DNA of 7,474 bases, taken from B21-G16 sp003644825 [NCBI: Candidatus Zhuqueibacterota bacterium] (GTDB lineage: Bacteria > SM23-31 > B21-G16). Of this stretch, positions 1 through 6,621 are shown piece by piece. Position 1 is the stretch's first letter; each line of letters opens with the position of its first letter. Where the stretch lies: NCBI GenBank assembly GCA_003644825.1, contig QNDJ01000063.1, forward strand, positions 1 through 7,474. The letters are read 5' to 3'. The notes under the pieces were generated by a model, which made no database searches, was not told the origin of the DNA, and saw nothing but the letters and a program-made list of their open reading frames with translations. The translations under genes were made by a program, and so were the position numbers.

Positions 1-629
1 ATTACATCATTATTAAGATAAGAATCAGCTTTAATGGTAATACTCTTTTTTTCTAAATCAAGTATCGAACAAAAATCATATTTAATAACCTGGGAAAGAG
101 ACTCTGTTATTAGATTATACAGTTCATTAATACTGAATGTATAACTAAAGTTAATACTCAATCGTTGCAGGATTGATAATTCAAAAACAATTTTTCTTAA
201 TTTATCCCTATCTTTTTCAGTCTGTTTCTGAAGCCTTATGTTTTCTCTTTCTAATTCCTGAGTTCTTAAAGCCTTATAAACTCTGTTTAAAATATCCGCA
301 ACCTCAAAAGGTTTTGTAATGTAGTCATTAGCCCCGAGTTGTAAAGATTTTATAGCGGATTCAAGAGTCCCATGCCCTGTAAGAACTAAAACTACAATAT
401 CCTGATAGAGATTTTTAGCTCTTTCAAGAACTTCTATACCATCCTTTTCTGGCATCATTAAATCTGTAATTACAAGGTCATACTTTTTCTTCTCAAGCAT
501 TTTAATAGCTTCACTTCCATTTTTAGCCTGGTCGGTCTTGAACCCTTCTGCCAGTAAAATTTCTCCCAGTATATCTCTTACATTTTCCTCATCATCAACA
601 ATCAAAATCTTTTTATTTCTCTTTAACAT
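1..629 (-). CDS. Response regulator with receiver domain and probable GAF-like sensor domain (3' end cut by window edge)
   Basis: This is the first 209 residues of a two-component response regulator; the reading frame is open to the window edge. Residues about 6-120 form a CheY-like receiver domain. The acidic pair is D12/D13 in ILIVDDEE, the phosphoacceptor is D56 in ITDLMMP, the conserved Thr is T84 in LTGHG, and the Lys is K106 in YITKPF. Residues about 121-150 are a charged, probably helical linker. From about 150 (ELSILQRLSINFS, then SINELYNLITESL) the sequence resembles the opening of a GAF domain, followed by the beginning of its beta sheet. The output module lies outside the window, so it could be a kinase, cyclase or phosphatase; no DNA-binding domain is visible. 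The ATG lies 20 nt after the nadK stop, behind a modest AAAGAG ribosome site, so it is probably the last visible member of the same operon. The receiver call is sure; the GAF call is an inference from pattern. Confidence 0.88.
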   Translation of the reverse strand, partial: MLKRNKKILIVDDEENVRDILGEILLAEGFKTDQAKNGSEAIKMLEKKKYDLVITDLMMPEKDGIEVLERAKNLYQDIVVLVLTGHGTLESAIKSLQLGANDYITKPFEVADILNRVYKALRTQELERENIRLQKQTEKDRDKLRKIVFELSILQRLSINFSYTFSINELYNLITESLSQVIKYDFCSILDLEKKSITIKADSYLNNDV

Positions 630-649
630 AATCTCTTTAAAAAATATCT

Positions 650-1495
650 CTAACTCAATTTTTTTCTAAGAACCTGATAAAAACTTCTTTCTCTAAAATG
701 AACAAGATTTACAGAATACTCACTCCTTTTAATTTCAACTCTTTGATTATTCTTCAAAAGAAATCCTGCCTGTCCATCTGCATACATTGAAATACTATAA
801 TTTTCCAGTTGTACCTGGATTTCTATTATATATTCTCCTGGAACTATCAAAGGCCTTACAGCAAGTTCATGGGAACAAATTGGAGTTATTAATATATCCT
901 TCAGAGTAGGATAAAGAACAGGACCACCAGCAGACAAAGAATATGCAGTCGAACCTGTAGCAGTAGAAACTATTATTCCATTTGATGTGTATTTATTATA
1001 ATAAGTTCCCTCAATAACAACTTTAATGGTTAGAGTTCTACCATAAAAACCTTTATCTATTACAAAATCATTTAACGCATATAAAACTCTATCATCGTCG
1101 CCGAATTTCCTTGCCTCTAACAAAATTCTGTTGTCAATTTCATAATCTTTCTTCAGCAGTCTTTCCATATTTTCAATTAACTCTTCAGGAGTAACTTCAG
1201 TAAGGAAACCAAGACCGCCAGAATTTATACCTAAAATTGGAACACCAAAAATTCCGATTTTTCTTGCAGCAAGAAGCATTGTTCCATCCCCACCAAAAAC
1301 CAGAACAATCTCACATTTTTTAGCAAGGTCTTCACAATCTATTGAGTTCTCCAGAGCAATATGAACACCCATTTTTTCCGCCAATTCTTTCTCTATGTAG
1401 AACTCTATTCCTTTATTTCTAATCCATTCAAGATGCTCTTTTATCATTCTTACAATCTGTTGTTTTGTATGGTTACCAAATATTCCAAGCTTCAA
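650..1495 (-). CDS. nadK: NAD kinase
   Basis: ATP- or polyphosphate-dependent NAD kinase, which phosphorylates NAD to NADP in the cytoplasm. The protein has 281 residues, a normal length for the family. Diagnostic motifs are GGDGT at 68-72 (D70 is the expected catalytic Asp), GINSGGLGFLTE at 89-100, LND at 141-143 in place of the commoner NE, and TGSTAYSLSAGGP at 180-192. The block ITPICSHELAVRPLIVP follows at 203-219 and YADGQ at 238-242. The start is TTG at 1495: it gives the usual N-terminus MKLGIFGN and has an AAGGAG site 10 nt upstream. The gene begins 23 nt after dxs and ends in TAG. Its product supplies the NADP(H) pool that the MEP enzyme after Dxs (IspC) uses; that functional link is inference from known biochemistry. 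Confidence 0.96.
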   Translation of the reverse strand: MKLGIFGNHTKQQIVRMIKEHLEWIRNKGIEFYIEKELAEKMGVHIALENSIDCEDLAKKCEIVLVFGGDGTMLLAARKIGIFGVPILGINSGGLGFLTEVTPEELIENMERLLKKDYEIDNRILLEARKFGDDDRVLYALNDFVIDKGFYGRTLTIKVVIEGTYYNKYTSNGIIVSTATGSTAYSLSAGGPVLYPTLKDILITPICSHELAVRPLIVPGEYIIEIQVQLENYSISMYADGQAGFLLKNNQRVEIKRSEYSVNLVHFRERSFYQVLRKKLS

Positions 1496-1505
1496 TTCTA
1501 ATCTA

Positions 1506-1511
1506 CTCCTT
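1506..1511 (-). promoter_or_regulatory. Ribosome binding site that supports the TTG start of nadK
   Basis: The minus strand reads AAGGAG here, 10 nt before the TTG at 1495-1493. It is the best Shine-Dalgarno match in the 23-nt dxs-nadK gap and fixes the non-ATG start, because the resulting N-terminus also matches the family. Confidence 0.75.
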
Positions 1512-1518
1512 AATTTTT

Positions 1519-3435
1519 TTAGATTGTTATCTCCTGAATACTTTTTTCAGAATATTCTTCATTAGTAATTTTTTTATAAATTAGTTCTGCAATTTTTTCA
1601 GAATCCAATCCGACTTCTTTAAGCAATATTGATACTTTTCCATGGGTTATAAATTTATCTTTTATTCCAAATCTTGTCATTTTAATATTACTGATATTTC
1701 TATCCACAAAAAGCTCTGCTACAGCACTGCCAAATCCACCATATAAAACATTCTCTTCAATTGTAAAGATTTTTTTATTTTTTCTGACTAAATCTAAAAT
1801 CAGCTTTTCATCCAGGGGTTTAACGAACCTTGCATTTACAACAGTTGTAGAAATTCCTTTATCCTTAAGCAATTTATTTGCCTTCAGGGCAACACCTACC
1901 ATTCTTCCCAGGGCAATAACAATTGCATCTTCACCTTTTTCCAGTATTTCTCCTCTTCCAATTTCAAGAATTTCAAAACCATCTTCCTTTATATTACCTG
2001 TTCCAGCCCCCCTTGGATATCTAATTGCAACAGGCCCCTTTCTGTAATTGACTGCCGTCCACAACATATCCTGAAACTCTGCTTCATCCTTCGGGGACAT
2101 AATAACCATATTAGGAACCGCCCTCAAATAACTTAAATCCATAGTTCCGTGATGAGTGGGTCCATCTTCACCCACAATACCTGCCCTATCAATTGCAAAT
2201 ACAACAGGAAGATTTTGCAATGCCACATCATGAATTATCTGGTCATAAGCCCTCTGGAGAAATGTCGAATATATTGCTACTACAGGTATAAAACCCTGCA
2301 AAGCCAATGAAGCACTAAAAGTTACTGCATGCTGTTCAGCTATACCCACATCAAAAAATCTATCAGGATATTTTTTCTCAAATATATTAAGCCCGGTTCC
2401 AACAGACATTGCTGCTGTTATCGCCACAATTTTAGGGTTAGTTTCAGCAAACATTGTTAATGTTGAACCAAGAACTTTAGAATATGATTTCCCCGAGCTG
2501 GAAATAGAATTTCCAGTATCCATCTCGAAACTACCTATTCCATGATATTTACACGCATCTTTTTCAGCAAATTTATATCCTTTTCCCTTTTTTGTCAACA
2601 GATGAACAATTTGAGGTCCCTTATACTTTTTTATATTCTGAAAAATCTTTATCATTTTTGCCAAATTATGCCCATCAATAGGACCTACATATCTGAAACC
2701 AAGTCTTTCAAAAAGAAGCCCCGGAACAACTACAGCTTTCAGACTCTGGTCAACCTGAGAAACCGCATACCTTATTCTTTCTCCAAAAGTAGAAAGTTTT
2801 CCTGTCAAATTCCATATAGTCGTTTTCGCTTTATTAAAAGAGGGAGAAGTGAGAATCTCAGCCAGGTAGCTTGCCATTGCTCCCACATTTCTCGAAATAG
2901 ACATTTCATTATCATTTATTATAACAATAATATCTTTTTTGGAAGCTCCAGCATTATTCAGTCCCTCAAAAGCTTCGCCACCCGTTAAAGCACCATCACC
3001 AATAACTGCAACAACGTGATAATTTTCTCCATTTAAATCTCTACCGTAAATATAACCCAGAGCCGCAGATATAGATGTACTCGCATGACCAACACCAAAA
3101 GTATCATACTTACTCTCATCAATCCTCGGGAAACCACTTATACCTTTGTATTGCCTTATCGTGTGGAAAAGGTCTTTTCTGCCTGTAATTATCTTATGGG
3201 TATAACTCTGATGACCAACATCCCATATAATTTTATCACAAGGTGCATTAAAAACATAATGGAGAGCAAGAGTTAATTCTACTGTTCCCAGACTCGGTGC
3301 GAGATGTCCCCCTGTCTTTGAAATAACATTAATCATATATTCCCTTATCTCCCGGGCAAGAAGGGCTAACTCCGGAACATTTAATTTCTTTAAATCATCC
3401 GGAGAATTAATATTATCTAAATAGTTTTTATTCAA
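1519..3435 (-). CDS. dxs: 1-deoxy-D-xylulose-5-phosphate synthase
   Basis: Thiamine diphosphate enzyme that condenses pyruvate with glyceraldehyde 3-phosphate to DXP, the first step of the MEP isoprenoid pathway and also a precursor of thiamine and pyridoxal. The full length of 638 residues is typical. Family signatures are GGHLAPSLG at 42-50, WDVGHQSY at 71-78, and the ThDP/Mg site GDG at 146-148 with NDN at 174-176. Further on are GPIDGHN at 251-257, the pyrimidine-domain segment DVGIAEQHAV at 362-371 (E367 is the expected cofactor-activating Glu), STFLQRAYDQ at 390-399, DGPTHHG at 424-430 and YPRG at 473-476. The start is TTG at 3435. It overlaps the xseB stop (TTGA shares 2 nt of stop and start) and is preceded by GGAGA at 7 nt; the N-terminus LDNINSPDDLKKL matches the family. 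No ispA-like prenyl synthase gene lies between xseB and dxs. Confidence 0.97.
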   Translation of the reverse strand: MNKNYLDNINSPDDLKKLNVPELALLAREIREYMINVISKTGGHLAPSLGTVELTLALHYVFNAPCDKIIWDVGHQSYTHKIITGRKDLFHTIRQYKGISGFPRIDESKYDTFGVGHASTSISAALGYIYGRDLNGENYHVVAVIGDGALTGGEAFEGLNNAGASKKDIIVIINDNEMSISRNVGAMASYLAEILTSPSFNKAKTTIWNLTGKLSTFGERIRYAVSQVDQSLKAVVVPGLLFERLGFRYVGPIDGHNLAKMIKIFQNIKKYKGPQIVHLLTKKGKGYKFAEKDACKYHGIGSFEMDTGNSISSSGKSYSKVLGSTLTMFAETNPKIVAITAAMSVGTGLNIFEKKYPDRFFDVGIAEQHAVTFSASLALQGFIPVVAIYSTFLQRAYDQIIHDVALQNLPVVFAIDRAGIVGEDGPTHHGTMDLSYLRAVPNMVIMSPKDEAEFQDMLWTAVNYRKGPVAIRYPRGAGTGNIKEDGFEILEIGRGEILEKGEDAIVIALGRMVGVALKANKLLKDKGISTTVVNARFVKPLDEKLILDLVRKNKKIFTIEENVLYGGFGSAVAELFVDRNISNIKMTRFGIKDKFITHGKVSILLKEVGLDSEKIAELIYKKITNEEYSEKSIQEITI

Positions 3436-3650
3436 GGTAATATCTCCAGTTGAAAATTTCCTTCCATATCCTTTATTAGTTTTTTTACTTCAGTTTCAGC
3501 AGAGTTTATCTTTTCTTTACAGAATTTTGTCAGTTCAACACCCTCCCTGAAAATCTCCAGTGACTCCTCTAAAGTAAGGTCTCCTCTTTCAAGAGTCTCG
3601 ATTATTTCTTCTAACCTCTTTAAAGATTCTTCAAAGTTCTTTTTCTTCAT
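3432..3650 (-). CDS. xseB: Exodeoxyribonuclease VII small subunit
   Basis: Small subunit of exonuclease VII, which joins several copies to one XseA and is needed for the enzyme that degrades single-stranded DNA from both ends. The 72 residues match the usual size. The N-terminal half carries the family pattern FEESLKRLEEIIETLERGD (6-24), then LTLEESLEIFREGVEL (25-40), two antiparallel helices, followed by a charged third helix. It starts with ATG 19 nt after xseA, without a strong Shine-Dalgarno sequence, so its translation may rely on ribosomes finishing xseA. Its TGA stop overlaps the TTG start of dxs. Confidence 0.93.
   Translation of the reverse strand: MKKKNFEESLKRLEEIIETLERGDLTLEESLEIFREGVELTKFCKEKINSAETEVKKLIKDMEGNFQLEILP
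3443..3447 (-). promoter_or_regulatory. Ribosome binding site for dxs, inside the end of xseB
   Basis: The minus strand reads GGAGA, 7 nt before the TTG start of dxs. It lies within the last codons of xseB, so ribosomes ending xseB translation pass over it. This supports the TTG start and suggests translational coupling. Confidence 0.7.
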
Positions 3651-3669
3651 ATTCTATGTCCAGAAATTT

Positions 3670-4869
3670 TTAATTTACAACCTTATAAACTTTGCTTTCT
3701 ATTTCACCTTTATAAAATTTAATTTTAAGAGCATCATCCTCTTTACGCTTTTTACTATCTTTAACACTAAAAGATTCAGGTAATTTATAACAAATACTGT
3801 ATCCTCTCTGTAATACTTTTTCAGGGTCCAGGGAACTTAGTCTCTTTTCCAGTTGTAATAAAAGGTTTGTATTAGATTCGATTAAAAATTCAAAGTTTTT
3901 TTCAAGTTTATTAAACACTTCATCAATCTGCTGACTAAATTGCTTTATCATATCTACAGGTTTTCTGAAGTAATAGTTCGATTCAATTCTTTTCAATCTT
4001 TCTCTTTCCTGCTCAAAATTAGATTTCATTTTCATATACAGCCTTTTAAGTATATTATTAAGAGTCGAATCAATATCTCTATAATCCATCACAGCAATTT
4101 CAGCTGCAGCTGAAGGTGTTGCTGCTCTTTTATCAGCAACAAAATCAGATATACTGAAATCAATTTCATGACCTACAGCAGAAATAACAGGAATTTTAGA
4201 ATCAAAAATTGCTCTTGCAACAATTTCTTCATTGAACGCCCATAAATCCTCCAGAGAACCACCACCTCTACCAACTATAATCAAATCTACTTCACCCCAT
4301 TCATTAAATTCTCTCAGTGCCCTTACAATATCTTCTGCAGCTCCTTCTCCCTGAACTCTTACTGGATTCAGAATTATTTCAACAGGTGGAAAACGTCTTT
4401 TCATTATACTTATTAAATCTCTAACCGCAGCACCAGTCGGCGATGTGACTATTCCAACTCTAAAAGGAAAAACAGGAAGTGGTTTCTTGAACTTCTGGTC
4501 AAATAAACCCTCTTCTTGCAGCTTTCTTTTAAGTTGTTCAAATGCTAACTGAAGTTCTCCTATTCCTAAAGGTTGAATTTCATCCACTTCCAGTTGATAC
4601 TTTCCGCTTTTTTCATAAACAGTAATTCTGCCTCTGGCAAGAACCTCCATCCCGTCTTCAAGTAAAAAAGAAAGGCGGATATTTTTATTCCGCCACATTA
4701 CACATTGAATTTGAGCACTCTTATCTTTCAATGAAAAATAAAAATGACCCGAATGATGCCTGTTGAAATTTGAAACCTCTCCCTTTACCCATAAAGAAAA
4801 AAAATTACTCTCAAGAAGTATTTTAATCTCTTCAGTAATCTCGGATACGGTGTAAATTTTCTCTGCCAC
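3670..4869 (-). CDS. xseA: Exodeoxyribonuclease VII large subunit
   Basis: Catalytic subunit of exonuclease VII, acting in the cytoplasm in DNA repair and recombination. At 399 residues it is slightly shorter than the E. coli protein. Residues 1-100 form the OB-fold (YTVSEITEEIK, LWVKGEVSNF, HSGHFYFSLKD). The nuclease core holds TSPTGAAVRD at 142-151, RGGGSLEDLWAFNEE at 201-215 and SAVGHEIDF at 230-238. Residues D151, R201, H234 and D237 sit at a constant offset of 4 from the E. coli residues I recall as essential (155, 205, 238, 241). Residues about 265-345 are predicted coiled coil, which in this family binds XseB, and the C-terminal LQRGYSI box is at 353-359. The start is GTG at 4869; an in-frame TAA two codons upstream rules out an earlier start. 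The ribosome site is weak. It follows the tiny gene at 4891-4986 after 21 nt. Confidence 0.96.
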   Translation of the reverse strand: MAEKIYTVSEITEEIKILLESNFFSLWVKGEVSNFNRHHSGHFYFSLKDKSAQIQCVMWRNKNIRLSFLLEDGMEVLARGRITVYEKSGKYQLEVDEIQPLGIGELQLAFEQLKRKLQEEGLFDQKFKKPLPVFPFRVGIVTSPTGAAVRDLISIMKRRFPPVEIILNPVRVQGEGAAEDIVRALREFNEWGEVDLIIVGRGGGSLEDLWAFNEEIVARAIFDSKIPVISAVGHEIDFSISDFVADKRAATPSAAAEIAVMDYRDIDSTLNNILKRLYMKMKSNFEQERERLKRIESNYYFRKPVDMIKQFSQQIDEVFNKLEKNFEFLIESNTNLLLQLEKRLSSLDPEKVLQRGYSICYKLPESFSVKDSKKRKEDDALKIKFYKGEIESKVYKVVN

Positions 4870-4890
4870 AATTTAATCTCACATATTTGA

Positions 4891-4986
4891 TTACCTGTTC
4901 TTTTTCTTATGTCTATCTTTTCTCAGTCTTTTTTTCCTTTTATGAGTAGCAATCTTATGTTTTTTTCGTTTCTTACCGCTTGGCAC
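4891..4986 (-). CDS. Tiny basic ribosomal-type protein, AURKAIP1/COX24 (bS22/mS38) family
   Basis: This 31-residue reading frame starts MPSGKKRKKHKIATHKRKK and ends in a further Lys/Arg/His run. About two thirds of its residues are basic. The text MPSGKKRK-HK-ATHKRKKRLRK matches, from memory, small bacterial proteins annotated as AURKAIP1/COX24-domain proteins. These are related to mycobacterial small-subunit protein bS22 and mitochondrial mS38, so a role on the 30S subunit near the decoding region is inferred. The GTG start has a very strong AAAGGAGG site at 9 nt (4996-5003), the best in the window, as expected for an abundant ribosomal protein. There is no other ATG, GTG or TTG start near this site in frame. 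It lies 66 nt after HU and 21 nt before xseA, and is too short for many gene finders. Assignment is strong by sequence; the exact ribosomal role in this organism is not shown. Confidence 0.88.
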   Translation of the reverse strand: MPSGKKRKKHKIATHKRKKRLRKDRHKKKNR

Positions 4987-4995
4987 TCTAACTAT

Positions 4996-5003
4996 CCTCC
5001 TTT
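4996..5003 (-). promoter_or_regulatory. Strong ribosome binding site of the tiny basic gene
   Basis: The minus strand reads AAAGGAGG, nearly the full anti-Shine-Dalgarno complement, 9 nt before the GTG at 4986. It decides the start and is itself evidence that the 31-codon frame is translated. Confidence 0.8.
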
Positions 5004-5035
5004 CTCAATTTAGCACCATTTCGAGATATATTTAT

Positions 5036-5063
5036 ATTATAAACAAGCAATTTTAACTATCTA
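5036..5063 (-). promoter_or_regulatory. Possible sigma70-type promoter for the tiny gene-xseA-xseB-dxs-nadK unit
   Basis: The minus strand has a perfect -10 TATAAT (5041-5036) and a weak -35 TAGATA (5063-5058, 4 of 6 matches to TTGACA) separated by 16 nt. The -35 overlaps the last HU codons. Predicted transcription would begin near 5029, about 43 nt before the GTG start. In such AT-rich DNA a -10 match alone is weak evidence, so the downstream genes could equally be read through from the sppA promoter. Confidence 0.35.
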
Positions 5064-5346
5064 TCTTTCTGGAATTATCAACCAGTATCTTGAAATCCCT
5101 TGAAGGTTTAAAATATGGAACAAATTTTTTCGGTATATATATTTTCTCTCCTGTTCTTGGATTACGGGCAACTCTGGGGTTCTTTTTTCTGATTTTAAAA
5201 GTACCAAACCCTCTTATTTCTATACCTTCTCCCTGTATTAATGTATCTCTAATTATAGAAATAAACCCGTTTACCACAGCTTCTGTTTCAACTTTTGTCA
5301 GACCGGTTGCTTCAGCAATCTTATTTACAATATCTGCTTTTGTCAT
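5053..5346 (-). CDS. HU-family DNA-binding protein
   Basis: Nucleoid-associated protein of the HU/IHF family, which acts as a dimer that bends DNA. The 97 residues are near the standard 90, with a slightly longer C-terminus (DNSRKIDS). Residues 1-40 are the helical dimerisation part (TKADIVNKIAEATGLTK). The signature GFGTF is at 46-50. The DNA-inserting beta arm runs from about 52 to 75 and contains ARNPRTGE at 60-67, with P63 as the expected intercalating proline. FKPS follows at 79-82. From sequence alone HU, IHF-alpha and IHF-beta are not separable here, so no gene symbol is given. The ATG has AGGAG just upstream (5351-5355), and the gene lies 25 nt after the zinc ribbon gene, so it is probably in the sppA unit. 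Confidence 0.94.
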   Translation of the reverse strand: MTKADIVNKIAEATGLTKVETEAVVNGFISIIRDTLIQGEGIEIRGFGTFKIRKKNPRVARNPRTGEKIYIPKKFVPYFKPSRDFKILVDNSRKIDS

Positions 5347-5371
5347 CTTTCTCCTGTATTTAATTAAAATT

Positions 5372-5599
5372 TTACTTACAACTGCTACAATTTTTTACAC
5401 CACAACTACTGCAGCTTAAAGAACTTTGAGTTGACGAAACAAAACCTCTTTCTGAAGAAAAACCAAACATAGAATATAACCTCATCACATCTTTACTACC
5501 ACATTCGGAACAACTCAAATTTTTTTCATCCTGCTCTGACCTGATTAAAATCTCAAACTTCTCATCACAATTTCTGCATCTATATTCATATATAGGCAT
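5372..5599 (-). CDS. FmdB-type zinc ribbon protein
   Basis: Small protein of the FmdB/CxxC zinc ribbon family, often annotated as a putative regulatory protein without proven function. The 75 residues begin MPIYEYRC, the family hallmark. Cysteines C8/C11 and C30/C33 form a probable four-Cys zinc site. The middle (MFGFSSERGFVSS) is the usual variable linker. The tail adds a second cluster, C63, C66, C71 and C74 (CSSC-GVKN-CSSC), which could bind a second metal ion; Cys-rich tails of this kind are common in the family. The ATG has GAGAGG at 8 nt, overlapping the sppA stop, and the gap to sppA is only 12 nt, so the two are very likely cotranscribed. The family call is firm, the molecular role unknown. 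Confidence 0.9.
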   Translation of the reverse strand: MPIYEYRCRNCDEKFEILIRSEQDEKNLSCSECGSKDVMRLYSMFGFSSERGFVSSTQSSLSCSSCGVKNCSSCK

Positions 5600-5611
5600 C
5601 TTAAGAGCCTC

Positions 5612-6493
5612 TCAATTTATGATATAATCCAGCCTGATGTTTTTTCTCATACGAAATAAAAACTCATCAATATCACCAAACAATATATCGAAAAGAGAGA
5701 TAATCCTCCTTTTTTCTCTTATAACCCTTGCATCTTCTCTCACACCCGCTAATTTTTTTGCAAGAGAAATAGCATCTTCAAAAGTTCCAAGGGTATCTAT
5801 CAATCCAAAATTTTTTGCCATTTTTCCTGAATAAATTCTTCCATCAGCCAATTTTAATGCCTTTTCTTCAGGAAGTTTTCTTTCTTTCATTACAACTTTC
5901 AAAAACTCCCCATACGAATCATTAATTAAACCCTGAAGATATTTCCTTTCTTCATCACTCATATTTCTATTTGGGCTTCCAGTATCTTTGAACTTTCCGC
6001 TTTTTATGGTTTCAAATTTTATCCCTAACTTATCATACAATTTTACAAGATTCGGAAACTCTGCTATGACTCCAATACTCCCCGTTATAGTTCCAGGATT
6101 AGCCATAATAACATCAGCACCACAGGCAATATAATACCCACCTGATGCTGCAACATTACCCATTGACGCTACTATTTTTTTTCCTTTTTCTTTAACTTTT
6201 CTAACCTCTTCATAAATCTCCTGAGTGGCAGAGACACTCCCACCTGGAGTTTCCAATCTCAATACAATACCCTTTACCGACCTCTCTTTACCATACTTTT
6301 TTAGTTGTTTAACTATCCTTTCAGACCTGAAAATAGGACCATTTATATCAACAACAGCAATTTTAGAACCCGGAGATTTCAAATCAGAACTATAATAACC
6401 AAATTTGAAAACTATACTAAAAAATGATATAAAAACAAACAGAAAAATTATAATTAAAACTAATGTAATTATCCAATCTGACTTTCTTACCAT
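5612..6493 (-). CDS. sppA: Signal peptide peptidase SppA (short form)
   Basis: Membrane-anchored serine protease of the S49 (ClpP-like crotonase) fold that degrades leftover signal peptides at the cytoplasmic membrane. It has 293 residues, the short single-domain form like that of Gram-positive bacteria, not the long two-domain E. coli form. One membrane segment lies at about 8-30 (IITLVLIIIFLFVFISFF). The catalytic core has RLETPGGSV at 79-87, ASGGYYIACGAD at 116-127 with S117 as nucleophile, and TGSIGVI at 137-143. Lys169 in GKFKDTGSP is the expected general base, 52 residues after the Ser as in the Bacillus enzyme. The ATG at 6493 is the first possible start, since an in-frame TGA lies at 6509-6511. 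No clear Shine-Dalgarno site precedes it. The gene follows the promoter at 6543-6571 and leads the zinc ribbon-HU group. Confidence 0.95.
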   Translation of the reverse strand: MVRKSDWIITLVLIIIFLFVFISFFSIVFKFGYYSSDLKSPGSKIAVVDINGPIFRSERIVKQLKKYGKERSVKGIVLRLETPGGSVSATQEIYEEVRKVKEKGKKIVASMGNVAASGGYYIACGADVIMANPGTITGSIGVIAEFPNLVKLYDKLGIKFETIKSGKFKDTGSPNRNMSDEERKYLQGLINDSYGEFLKVVMKERKLPEEKALKLADGRIYSGKMAKNFGLIDTLGTFEDAISLAKKLAGVREDARVIREKRRIISLFDILFGDIDEFLFRMRKNIRLDYIIN

Positions 6494-6542
6494 AGTTTTT
6501 ACACTGTATCAAAAATATACAAATATGTCTCTTTTAGGAACA

Positions 6543-6571
6543 ATTATAATAAAATATCTATTAAAAGTCAA
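6543..6571 (-). promoter_or_regulatory. Near-consensus sigma70 promoter upstream of sppA
   Basis: The minus strand shows -35 TTGACT (6571-6566, 5 of 6 consensus) and -10 TATAAT (6548-6543, 6 of 6) with an ideal 17-nt spacer. Transcription is expected to start near 6536, leaving a leader of about 43 nt before the sppA ATG. The box lies in the 128-nt gap between the LysM gene and sppA, the longest non-coding stretch in the window, and so probably marks the start of a transcription unit. Confidence 0.75.
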
Positions 6572-6621
6572 GAAATATTATTATTTTAAGAAGAGTTGCA
6601 GAGAACAATTAAAGGAATTTG

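Noticed and set aside
2542-2988. Plus-strand frame of 148 codons inside dxs
   Set aside because: It lies wholly antisense to strongly conserved dxs sequence, has no family-like text, and is Phe/Ser/Asn-rich as expected of a shadow frame in AT-rich DNA. The plus-strand frames at 3085-3276, 5090-5419, 5637-5834, 6405-6686 and 7070-7357 are rejected for the same reason.
4987-5035. Riboswitch or structured leader before the tiny basic gene
   Set aside because: Only a weak CTCGA/TTGAG pairing is possible in this short AT-rich stretch; there is no conserved core of any known leader element.
5069-5083. 15-nt direct match (tctggaattatcaac) with 6630-6644
   Set aside because: The two copies sit at the ends of unrelated genes in different reading frames with no shared flanks. 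In AT-rich DNA one such match is best explained by chance.
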